Assembly (NCBI RefSeq): GCF_000315915.1 | Contig: NC_020192.1 | Coordinates: forward strand, 892,378-956,377 | Length of the DNA stretch: 64,000 bases | Origin: Henningerozyma blattae CBS 6284 | Lineage: Eukaryota; Ascomycota; Saccharomycetes; Saccharomycetales; Saccharomycetaceae | Direction of reading: 5' to 3' | Shown here: positions 1 through 9,567 of the stretch, one piece after another | How the letters are laid out: every line of letters begins with the position of its first letter | Position numbering within the stretch: position 1 is the first letter of the stretch | Notes under the pieces: generated by a model | What the model was told of the DNA's origin: nothing | The model's input: the letters and a program-made list of their open reading frames with translations, nothing else | Databases searched by the model: none | Translations under genes and position numbers: made by a program

Positions 1-1
1 T

Positions 2-223
2 GCGGCGCTAGCACGTGCAATCGATGCAGGTTCTGATACTACACCTCATGATGATGCACGCGATGGACGTTGGGCTGTTCAAGCTGTAGCAGCAGCACGT
101 GCATTGCATGACGATGAAGAAGAGGAAGACCCTCGAATGGCTGTGCCTGTACGTACACGTACCACAACAAGTGATAGAGCGGCTGCAGAACAAGTTCTTG
201 GTTTCTGTTTCTCTGGTGTTTGA
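2..223 (+). CDS. Possible 3' end of an unrecognised GC-rich gene
   Basis: A frame is open from the window edge to a TGA at 221-223, giving 73 residues. The peptide is rich in Ala, Arg and Asp and contains the acidic run DDEEEEDP. I do not recognise the protein. Base composition is clearly more GC-rich than the rest of the window. Six of the eight arginines use CGT or CGC, while the neighbouring genes favour AGA. The open frame could be chance, because stop codons are rare in GC-rich DNA, and no start is visible. From S. cerevisiae synteny an RPS9-type gene might be expected left of MOT1 on the other strand, but this is not one. Confidence 0.3.
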   Translation, partial: AALARAIDAGSDTTPHDDARDGRWAVQAVAAARALHDDEEEEDPRMAVPVRTRTTTSDRAAAEQVLGFCFSGV

Positions 224-630
224 ATTGTATACAAGCGCATATGTATATGACTGAGTGAGTAAGTGTGTGTGTGTGTGTGTATGTATTATTAAAGATTGAA
301 TGATAAGTATTTTGTGCGACTATATTATATATGAGATGCATTTACAACTTACAATGGTAACCGGTACATCTGATCCAAGATATATGAGCAAAAATAGTCT
401 TATATTATTACATTTAAAAAGGTTTCCATATACTTACTTGTACAACACATAATTTAATCAAAAATTTGTAAAACATTTGTAACTTATATAAATGTTTGTG
501 AATTGTATCTATACCATTATATATATATATATATATAATGGCAGCTATATTCTGAAACAAAATACTGTATTTGGCAATATAACATCAGTACACGCAAAAT
601 ATCAAAATCATAAAAAAAAAATATTACGAG

Positions 631-891
631 CACGTGACATTGTGTTCACGTGACCCCAATCACGTAAATGAATTTCAAATTTTCACATGCGTTGCTATCA
701 CGTGATACTAATTATCATGTGACTTTCAGTTCCACGTGACGTCGCATATCACGTGATTATGTGTAAGTTATGATACCTTTTCCACCTTTTTAATTCGTTT
801 TAAAACCCAAAATACTAATGCTGCAATAAAAATACAATATATTAAAAGTTGATGGACTACTATTAGTGCCAACTTTTTTCTGCATCACGTG
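631..891. promoter_or_regulatory. Cluster of six CACGTG (E-box/CDEI-like) sites
   Basis: CACGTG occurs at 631, 647, 699, 733, 750 and 886. All six are followed by A, T or C, and several form the longer TCACGTGA/T context preferred by Cbf1. In S. cerevisiae CACGTG is bound by Cbf1, Pho4 and Tye7. The cluster lies 500-770 bases upstream of MOT1 and may serve MOT1 or whatever lies to the left. There is no adjacent 80-bp AT-rich block plus CDEIII motif, so this is not a centromere. Confidence 0.5.
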
Positions 892-1072
892 ATCTCAGTA
901 TCACGCGACCTAGTTTACTCCTTTCCGGTAATATCCTAAACAGGCAAGCTGCAAATTTTCACGCGATGGCCGGAAAATCGCAAAACGTCGCGAAACCATT
1001 GAAAAAATTGAAACGCGACGACCAAAGCGAAAAGTATTTAAACGCGATGATTTCCTGGGTTTGAAGCCCGAA

Positions 1073-1082
1073 TGGGCGGCTA
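1073..1082 (+). promoter_or_regulatory. URS1-like (Ume6) site
   Basis: TGGGCGGCTA matches the Ume6-bound URS1 consensus TSGGCGGCTA. It lies about 320 bases upstream of the MOT1 start. The GGCGGC half can also pair with GCCGCC at 1096-1101 to form a short stem. Function is inferred only from the motif. Confidence 0.35.
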
Positions 1083-1401
1083 CTAGGGACAGATGCCGCC
1101 GTTTCTATATTAAATAAGTTCAAATAAGTTTTCATATAGAATAATTATAATCATTTATTATATTTTTTTTTTTTTACACTCATTGCAATAATATATTTTG
1201 TTATATTTTGTTATAAAATTGCATAGATTTATATATAGAGATAATTTCCTCAAGAGAAATAAATCGCAAAAAAATAGAAAATTAAAAGGAAAAAAAATAT
1301 AGAAAGTTTTAAAGAAATTGAAAAAAATATAACACCCAAATAATAATTATTCATTAATTAGTCAAATTCCATCACTTCTACTACACATATAATTCATACC
1401 A

Positions 1402-4400
1402 ATGACTTCACAAGTATCAAGGTTGGACAGACAAGTGGTGTTGTTGGAAACAGGTTCCACTCAAGTGGTACGTAATATGGCTGCTGATCAATTGGCCGAT
1501 TTAGCTAAACAGCATCCAGAAGACATTCTTTCGCTGATATCTAGGGTATACCCTTTTCTCCTGGCAAAAAAATGGGAAACAAGAGTCACCGCGGCAAGAG
1601 CATTTGGTGGTATAATGGCTCATTACCCTATTTGGGAGGCCGATACCGACTCAATAAAAACTGAAAGCATACCAACAATAAAAGAGGAAGATTTCCATAA
1701 CGATCTATCTCATATGTATTCTTTAGATCAATGGGATATGTCTTCGCTTCTAAAATCTGGGAAAACTTTACTGGCGTCAGGTACAGAAGAATATTCTGTT
1801 GATGAAGTTCCTACAAAATCATTAAAGACACAATCATCCAGTACTCCAAATTCAAATTCGAATTCAAATTCAAATTCAACAGCTACCTCTAGTTCAGCAC
1901 CTCCTGCTTCTAAAAAATCTGCAAGAATGATGGCCATGCAAAAGAGAAAACAAAGGATGAAATCAAAAACAGTATCCCCTACTGCTCCAACAACAACTAT
2001 AACGTCAACATCGAATTCTTCGGAATTTAAAAACCCAAAACTATCGTTAAAGCAAAAAGACACTCCCTCTTCAACTTTACAGTCAGCCAAAATTGCTAAA
2101 GATAAATTAATATTAGAAAAATTTATTGATCAACAAAATGAAACTTGTTGGCCAGTACAACCAATTTATGATTTACTTCTGAATAATTTGATAGATGAAA
2201 ATTGGGAAATTAGACACGGCTCCTCTTTAGGACTTCGAGATTTATTGAAAAAACATTCTTCATCCATTGGTAAATTATCTAATTTAAATCAAGAGGAAAA
2301 TAATAAAAGAAATCTAAAGTATTTAGAAGATTTAGCCACAAGAATCATTACCATCTTTACATTAGATAGATTTGGTGATTATGTTTATGATACAGTAGTG
2401 GCACCAGTACGAGAATCTGCTGCTCAAACATTGGCCACTTTAATACATGATTTAAAAGATATAACTCTATTAACTAAAATATTTAATTCTTTGAAAATTT
2501 TGGTACTACAAAATAATCAAGAATTTAAGAGTGATACAGGTATAAGAAAAATTTGGGAAGCCACTCATGGTGGGCTATTAGGTTTACGTTATTTTGTCTC
2601 TATAAAGACTGATTTCATTTTACAAAATAATTATTTAAATGATATTATTGATATTGTCATTTATGGTTTAAATCAAACCGATGACGATATCAAAAGTGTG
2701 GCTACTTCAATTCTAATACCAATTACCAATGAATTTATTAATTTAAATAATGAAAAAATAGATGTGGTATTAACAACAACTTGGGCTTCACTTTCTCAAT
2801 TAGATGATGATTTATCCTCTTCAGTAGGGTCTGTCATGGATCTTCTATCTAATTTGTGTCAACATGAAAAAATTTTAGATATTTTGAAATTAAAGGCAGT
2901 TCAATTCCCTTCGGAATGGTCATTTAAATCTTTAGTCCCCAAATTATATCCATTTTTAAGACATTCAATCTCCTCAGTAAGAAAATCTGTATTAAATTTA
3001 TTATTAACTTTTTTAAATTTAAAAGATGATTCTACAAAATCTTGGATTAATGGTAAAATTTTTAAATTAATTTTTCAAAATATTTTATTTGAACAAAATG
3101 ATGAAATTTTAAAATTATCTTTCCAATTGTATCAATTATTATTAAATCAATATAAGTCAAAACATACTGAAAAATCAATAGATCATATATTTAGTAAGCA
3201 TTTACAGCCAATGTTACATCTATTAAATACTCCAATAGGTGAAAACGGTAAAAATTATAGTATGGAAACTCAATATATTTTAAAGCCTTCTATTAATTAT
3301 AAATTACATCCAGAGAAGAAAAGATCTTTGTCAAATCCACAAGTTTCAATTTCAAATCCACAAGATTCAACTTCAAATTCAAATTCCGTTAAAGATTCCT
3401 CAGATATACCAATCCCGGAATCTATTCTAAATGAACATATTAATATAGATGTCCCCATGATTAATGGTGATATTGCTCTGTTAGGTCCAGAAATTATTTA
3501 TAATACAAGAATCCTAGCGGCTAAAGCGTTTGGTTTAACATTATCCTATTTTAAATTCCAAATATTAAAACCATTTTTCGAAAAAGTCTTGGTCCGTTGT
3601 TTGGAATTACCTTATGCAACTCCAAGATTATTATGTGCAATTATAATGTCTACATTTTGTAAAGAAATTAAATCCAAAAATATTTCCATCGATAAAGATA
3701 ATAATAACCTAATTGAATTGGTTTCAAATTGTTTTGGTCCATTAATGTATGAACAATTATCATCTCCTTCAACTTCATTACCTTCATTTAGAGAAATTGT
3801 TCCATGTTTAAAAGCTTTAAGAACTCAATGTCAAACCCTTTTAACTACTTTTGTAGATGTAGGTATGTTACCACAACATAAATTACCAACGGTCGCAGTC
3901 ATCGTTCAAGGTGAAAAAGATGCTGGTCAACAAGCTTTTAGTATTGAAATGGCTGAGAAAATTTGTAACGAATATTACGATAAATTATTTAAATCAATGA
4001 ATAACTCTTATAAATTATTAGCCAAAAAACCTTTAGAAGATGCAAAGAATAGAGTTTTATTCAACGTTCAATTAGCTAAGGAAGCTCAATCTTCAAGAAC
4101 TTCAGGTATAGTAGCCAACTATTCCTCAGCTTATTTATTGTTCAATGGATTACCTACAAAATTGAACCCAATCATTAGATCTCTAATGGATAGTATAAAA
4201 GAAGAAAAAAATCAAACTTTACAACAAATGTCAGGTGATTCCATAATTTATCTATTAAATCTTTTAATTGAAAATAAAAGAATCAATGTCTTAAATAAAA
4301 TCATTAAAAATTTATGTGGGTTTATTTGTGTGGATACTTCAGAAGTTCCGGAATTTAAACAACAAATCCCATCGAATAATAATCCTGATTCAATATCAAA

Positions 4401-7007
4401 TGATGATTATATCTTGACTTTAATCAAAGAAAAGACTTCATTAGCTGTTCAAGATGATGCAAATCTTTTAAGAATGACTCAAGAAGCGCAAATTAAAAGA
4501 AAAGGTGCTTTATATACTCTAATGCAAATTTTCGGAACTTATGGTACCCAAGTATTTGATAAAATTGAATTTTTGAAAAATCATATTTTTGATCCACTAG
4601 ATAAATTAAATTCTATTGCCAAAGATGATCAATCAGAGATAACTGATTCTTTAGGTCAATCAATGGTTGATTCCTTGGGCATGCTAAGAGCTCTTTATGG
4701 TTCTATGGACAAGAAATTCCATGAAGAATTTATAATTCCTTATTTCCCCATCATTTTAAAATTTTTGACTTCAAAATTTTCTGTTTTCCGTTATTCTGCT
4801 GCAAGAACGTTTGCTGATTTTGCCAAGGCTTCACCTGTTCAAGTTATGACTTTCATCATCAGAAATGTTTTACCCCTTTTAAATAATGCTGGTTCTGTAA
4901 TTGATCGTCAAGGTTCTGTAGAATTGATTTATCACATGTCTTTGTCAATGGAAACTGATATCTTACCTTATGTCATATTTTTAATTGTTCCATTATTAGG
5001 TAGAATGAGTGATTCTAATCAAGATGTTAGAAATTTAGCAACTACTACTTTTGCATCAATTATTAAATTGGTTCCATTAGAAGAAGGTATAAAAGATCCA
5101 GAGGGATTACCAGAAGACTTAATGCAAGGTCGTGAAAGGGAGCGTGATTTCATTCAACAAATGATGGATCCTTCAAAGGCTCAAGAATTTAAAGTCCCTG
5201 TCGCTATTAAAGCTACTTTAAGAAAATATCAACAAGATGGTGTTAATTGGTTAGCTTTCTTAAATAAATATCATTTACATGGTATTTTATGTGATGATAT
5301 GGGGTTAGGTAAAACTTTACAAACGATTTGTATTATGGCAAGTGATCAATATTTAAGAAAACAAGAGTACGAAGAAACAAAATCAATAGAATCAAGGCCT
5401 TTACCTTCATTAATTATTTGTCCACCTTCTTTGACAGGTCATTGGGAATCTGAATTCGAACAATATGCACCATTTTTGAAAATTTTAGTTTATGCTGGTG
5501 GTCCCTCCGTTCGTGTTCCATTAAGAAGTCAATTAAATGCCTCAGATATTATTGTTACTTCCTATGATGTCACTAGGAATGATTCTGACATTCTATCTAA
5601 ATTGGATTATAATTATTGTGTCTTAGATGAAGGTCATATTATTAAAAACTCCCAATCTAAACTGGCTAAGGCTGTAAAACAAATAAGAGCTAATCATAGA
5701 TTAATCTTAACAGGTACACCAATTCAAAACAACGTCGTTGAATTGTGGTCCTTATTTGATTACTTGATGCCAGGTTTTCTTGGTACTGAAAAATCATTTC
5801 AGGAAAGATTTGCCAAACCAATCGCAGCTTCAAGAAACAGTAGAACTTCATCAAAAGAACAAGAAGCTGGTGCATTAGCATTAGAAGCGTTACATAAACA
5901 AGTTTTGCCATTTATGTTGAGAAGATTAAAGGAAGATGTCCTACAAGATTTACCTCCAAAGATTATTCAAGATTATTATTGTGAATTAAGTGATCTTCAA
6001 AAACAATTATATCAAGATTTTGCAAAGAAACAAAAGAATGTCGTTGAAAAAGATATTGAAAATCCAGCAGAAATGGATAATAAACAACATATTTTCCAAG
6101 CTTTACAATATATGAGAAAATTATGTAATCATCCATCTTTAGTTTTATCCCCAGGTCATCCACAATTGGCACAAGTAGAAAGCTATTTAAAACAAACAGG
6201 TTTAGAATTGCATGATATTGTTAATGCTCCAAAATTAAACGCTTTACGCACATTATTATTCGAGTGTGGTATTGGTGAAGAAGATATGGAAAAGAAATCT
6301 ACAAGTTCCTTACAAAGTCAATTATTAAAGACTGAAAATGTTATTTCTCAACATCGTGCTTTGATTTTCTGTCAATTGAAAGATATGTTGGATATGGTGG
6401 AAAATGATCTTTTCAAAAAATATATGCCCTCTGTAACATATATGAGATTGGATGGTAGTGTTGATCCTAGAAATAGACAAGAAGTGGTTAAGAAGTTTAA
6501 TGAGGATCCATCTATTGATTGTCTATTATTGACTACCAAAGTTGGTGGTTTAGGTTTAAATTTGACTGGTGCTGATACTGTTATCTTTGTAGAGCATGAT
6601 TGGAATCCAATGAATGATTTACAAGCCATGGATCGTGCTCATAGATTAGGTCAAAAGAAGGTTGTTAATGTTTATAGAATTATTACAAAGGCCACTTTGG
6701 AAGAAAAAATTATGGGTTTACAGAAATTTAAAATGAATATTGCTTCTACAATTGTTAATCAGCAAAATAGTGGTCTTGCATCTATGGATACAAACCAATT
6801 ATTAGATTTATTTGATGCCGATAATGTTCCATCTCAAGAATCAGAAGAAAGGCAAAGAATGGCGCTTTACAAGTGGATGATATTGCAAATGAAACTGGTT
6901 TGAGTGGTAAGGCAAGAGAAGCTTTAGGAGAATTAAAAGAATTATGGGATTCCTCTCAATATGAGGAGGAATATAATTTGGATAATTTCATAAAAACTTT
7001 GCATTAA
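1402..7007 (+). CDS. MOT1: MOT1: Snf2-family ATPase that removes TBP from DNA
   Basis: Mot1 is a nuclear Swi2/Snf2 ATPase that binds TBP and strips it from DNA. The N-terminal ~1250 residues are helical HEAT-type repeats, with a Ser/Asn-rich insert near 145-170. The C-terminal ATPase has motif I DDMGLGKT (1298-1305), the family's DEGH box (1409-1412) and motif VI with DRAHRLGQ (1744-1751). The continuous frame stops at 6903 after 1833 residues, but the last ~16 residues are out of register. The frame reached by one missing base encodes the conserved C-terminus (DDIANETGLS, then ALGELKELWDSSQYEEEYNL) and stops at 7007. Repaired, the protein is about 1868 residues, the usual family length (1867 in S. 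cerevisiae). The shift falls among short A-runs near 6848-6856. It is probably a sequence error. Confidence 0.95.
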
Positions 7008-7506
7008 AAGTCACTCGAAACTTTTTTTTTCTATTATTTCAACGTTATGTTTTTTTATTATTATTAATATTGATAACTCCATTTTTTCAATTATTTACTT
7101 TTGCATGGTATTTTATTTTGTTCTAATTATTATACACCGTACATTTTTGCATACTTTTTTTATGGTTTAATTATATTCTCAGGATATAGATGTTTATTTC
7201 ATTGGAGTAATATCATAATTACTCTCAATTTGTATTATTATAACTACTGTATATGTAACTACTTAATATTATATTTTTAGTATTAATTATTAATTTGCTG
7301 ATTTTTTTTCATGCTCAATTCAAATATTTTTTTTTGGTTTAATTCTTAAATATTTAATGTTGATGGTTGTACACATCCGTACATTCTCAATTACAAATTT
7401 AAAGTAATCATAATATTATGCAGGTATATCTGTTTTTATTAAAATGGCTATCATATATATAGCAAGATAGAACAATAGTTTGCTTTTAAGAGAAAATAAA
7501 TTTTAA
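7008..7506. other. MOT1-NTC20 intergenic region
   Basis: About 500 bases of T-rich DNA hold the MOT1 3' end and the NTC20 promoter. It has a strong Rap1-type site at 7373 and a weaker one-base-shorter version near 7134. I see no gene. In S. cerevisiae SEN54 sits next to MOT1; no trace of it is visible here. Confidence 0.6.
7373..7385 (+). promoter_or_regulatory. Rap1/HOMOL1-type site upstream of NTC20
   Basis: ACATCCGTACATT matches the RPG/HOMOL1 box bound by Rap1 in yeasts. It lies about 120 bases upstream of the NTC20 start. A related word, ACACCGTACATT, occurs at 7134-7145. Such pairs are typical of ribosomal-protein promoters, but no ribosomal-protein gene follows here. Confidence 0.45.
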
Positions 7507-8112
7507 ATGATATCATCAGTGGTACTCAATCAATTAAATAAGAGAAGAAAAAGGATTGAAAGAATACGAAGTAATATAACAACAAATGAGCTCGAGGATA
7601 AATCAGAGAATCCTACTAAAAAAATAAAAATATCAAAAGATACAAATAATGAAGTAGCTCAAGAGAAATATATAGAATCAACTATTATACAAAATCAACT
7701 AACTAGTGAAAAAGATACTAACAAAGATGGCGTTGATAAAAATAGTGATGAAGATAGTAATGAAAAAGATGATATCGAGGATATAAAGGAGAATATTGAA
7801 ACTACTGAAGATGATAAAGATGATAAATATACAGCCGACTTTAAATTAAAATTAAAACCAAAATTAGATGAACTTCGAAAAAGAACAGATAAAGCTTTAA
7901 AAGATGCTTTGCGTCGTAGACTTCTTGAAGAGGCAATTGAGCCCATTGATGAAAAAAGCAATAATATTGGATCTCAAGATACTGAATCGACAGAAAATCT
8001 AAATAATAATAGCAATTTTCAAAACACTGTGGAGGATTCCACTGAAGAATCTGAAAAAGTTAGTAATGGAATAAGTGATTCTGAAATAGCTAAAGAGCAG
8101 CCTGTTGTTTAG
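7507..8112 (+). CDS. NTC20: NTC20-like component of the Prp19 (NineTeen) complex
   Basis: A 201-residue, highly charged protein. Residues 111-146 (LKLKPKLDELRKRTDK, then RRRLLEE) resemble the C-terminal helix of S. cerevisiae Ntc20 (LKAKLAPIMEVLEKKTNEK, then RKRVL). Ntc20 is a small subunit of the Prp19-associated complex that joins the spliceosome during activation. Position supports the call: in S. cerevisiae NTC20 (YBR188C) lies convergent to GDT1 (YBR187W), exactly as here. The protein is longer than the 140-residue S. cerevisiae form because of acidic, low-complexity stretches at about 60-108 and after 150. Without synteny the sequence match alone would be modest. Confidence 0.7.
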   Translation: MISSVVLNQLNKRRKRIERIRSNITTNELEDKSENPTKKIKISKDTNNEVAQEKYIESTIIQNQLTSEKDTNKDGVDKNSDEDSNEKDDIEDIKENIETTEDDKDDKYTADFKLKLKPKLDELRKRTDKALKDALRRRLLEEAIEPIDEKSNNIGSQDTESTENLNNNSNFQNTVEDSTEESEKVSNGISDSEIAKEQPVV

Positions 8113-8274
8113 AATATTAGTATTCGAATCAACCTCTGATAATAATATAAGTAAGCAATTGTATATTACACAAGTCTATAAATATTATAATAGTGCACAA
8201 TAATTAATTATATAAAAATTTATCAATATTACGATACTGAGCCTTTTCAGTAAAAGAATTTTATATTAATTTAA

Positions 8275-9144
8275 TTATTCATAGGTAGAAACGGCATCAT
8301 ATAAATAGATGATACCAAATAAGAAGAAACAAGCAGACCCAGCCAATGTGACATTTCTCAAACTAATTTTACCTGCTAATAGCATACCACCAATAATAGC
8401 AACACCGGTACAAGCAATATGGCCGATGACTGCACCTGCAATAACATACCAATATTGACTATCAGAAGCCAAAGCAATAATACTTATTTGAGAACGATCA
8501 CCAAATTCAGCAAGGAAAATCATAACAAAGATTTGAATCCATAGTGGTGATAGAACTAAGGATGCTAAGTTATAAATTTGAGAAGTAAACTTTTGGGCAG
8601 CAGTTTCTGGTTGTTTGGGTCCCTTGGTACCACTTTCAATGCTATCATTTTGAGCGTTGATGGAATCAGCAGCTAATTCTTCTTCAACTTCAGCTAATTC
8701 CTCTTCAACCCCAGTATTTTTATCCATAGCTAAACCTTCTTTGCATAATTTATAACCAAATACGAAGAAAAGGCCAGCAGCAAGTAGTTTGGCCATGTAT
8801 TCTGGAATAAAAGACACGAATGTATGGCCAGCAAGACCGGAAAGAACAGTCATAATAGCAAGAGAAGTAGCAGAAGCAGAAAAGACAATCCATCTTGAAT
8901 TGCGCATAGCCATTAAAGCAGCAATTAAAAAAGTTTTATCTCCAATTTCGGAGGCACTAATCATGGAGATGGCCATTAAAAATGATTGATAACCTTTGAC
9001 TGGAGAACCATCATTGTTGTTATTAGTTGAAACAGTTGGTCTAGTGGCTTCAGTAGTTCCAGTCATAGCTGAATCAACCAATTGAGAAGCTACCAGTGGA
9101 AGTAAAGTAATAACTAAATAGAATAATCTAGCTGCAGATTTCAT
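8275..9144 (-). CDS. GDT1: GDT1: Golgi calcium/manganese transporter (UPF0016)
   Basis: A 289-residue membrane protein of the Gdt1/TMEM165 family, which moves Ca2+ and Mn2+ into the Golgi for glycosylation and ion homeostasis. It has an N-terminal signal sequence (1-20). The two family signature motifs are E-x-G-D-K-T (66-71) and E-x-G-D-R-S (213-218). Each heads a block of three hydrophobic segments, and the blocks are separated by an acidic loop (145-180). Length is close to the S. cerevisiae protein (280). The start is the only Met before the signal peptide. It is convergent with NTC20 and downstream of PCH2 on the same strand, as in S. cerevisiae. Confidence 0.93.
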   Translation of the reverse strand: MKSAARLFYLVITLLPLVASQLVDSAMTGTTEATRPTVSTNNNNDGSPVKGYQSFLMAISMISASEIGDKTFLIAALMAMRNSRWIVFSASATSLAIMTVLSGLAGHTFVSFIPEYMAKLLAAGLFFVFGYKLCKEGLAMDKNTGVEEELAEVEEELAADSINAQNDSIESGTKGPKQPETAAQKFTSQIYNLASLVLSPLWIQIFVMIFLAEFGDRSQISIIALASDSQYWYVIAGAVIGHIACTGVAIIGGMLLAGKISLRNVTLAGSACFFLFGIIYLYDAVSTYE

Positions 9145-9567
9145 TTTCAGCTTGAATAAATATGTTAAAATTACTGGTGCTTAATGCTTCAGATCCAGTA
9201 CTTCAGGCTTGTGAAGATTCTAATTAAATAGACCCAAAAAAAAATTGGTAACAAGAGTATATTAGAAAATATAAAGTTATTTGATAAAGCTAATGATGTT
9301 AATTTATTATGCAGAAATTCCTAGTGCAAAACTATCATCTATGGTAAAGGAGAATCAATTAAAATCTATAGCGGTTTTTTCCTAAAAAAATATATTTCAA
9401 ATACGTCGATGAAAAATTGTTTCACGCGGATTACTAAGAAGAGAGTTCTACTAGATCAGGAACTATCAATAACTAAATTACCCTATCGTGTGTTTAATTG
9501 TGAATCCAATAATATGATTGATATGGATATGAGTGATAATCTGCAAATATTTTAAAAAAGTGTTTTA
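9145..9567. other. PCH2 3' / GDT1 5' intergenic region
   Basis: About 420 bases separate the GDT1 start from the PCH2 stop. They must hold the PCH2 3' end and the GDT1 promoter. I see no gene or strong motif. Confidence 0.6.

Larger units (their letters stand above)
224..1401. other. Long intergenic region upstream of MOT1
   Basis: No convincing gene is present in about 1.2 kb. It holds a short GT repeat near 264-280, a TA microsatellite near 520-538, a cluster of CACGTG sites (631-891), ACGCG and CGCGA words at 961-1050, and a GGCGGC motif at 1073. The last 250 bases before MOT1 are A- and T-rich, as is usual for a yeast promoter. Confidence 0.7.

Noticed and set aside
631..1100. CACGTG cluster as part of a point centromere (CDEI)
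   Set aside because: No adjacent 80-bp AT block followed by a CDEIII-like CCGAA motif was seen.
6838..6903. Programmed ribosomal frameshifting in MOT1, SEC62 or the BMT gene
   Set aside because: No X-XXY-YYZ slippery heptamer, the orthologues are continuous, and all three breaks look like the same single-base omission at A-runs.
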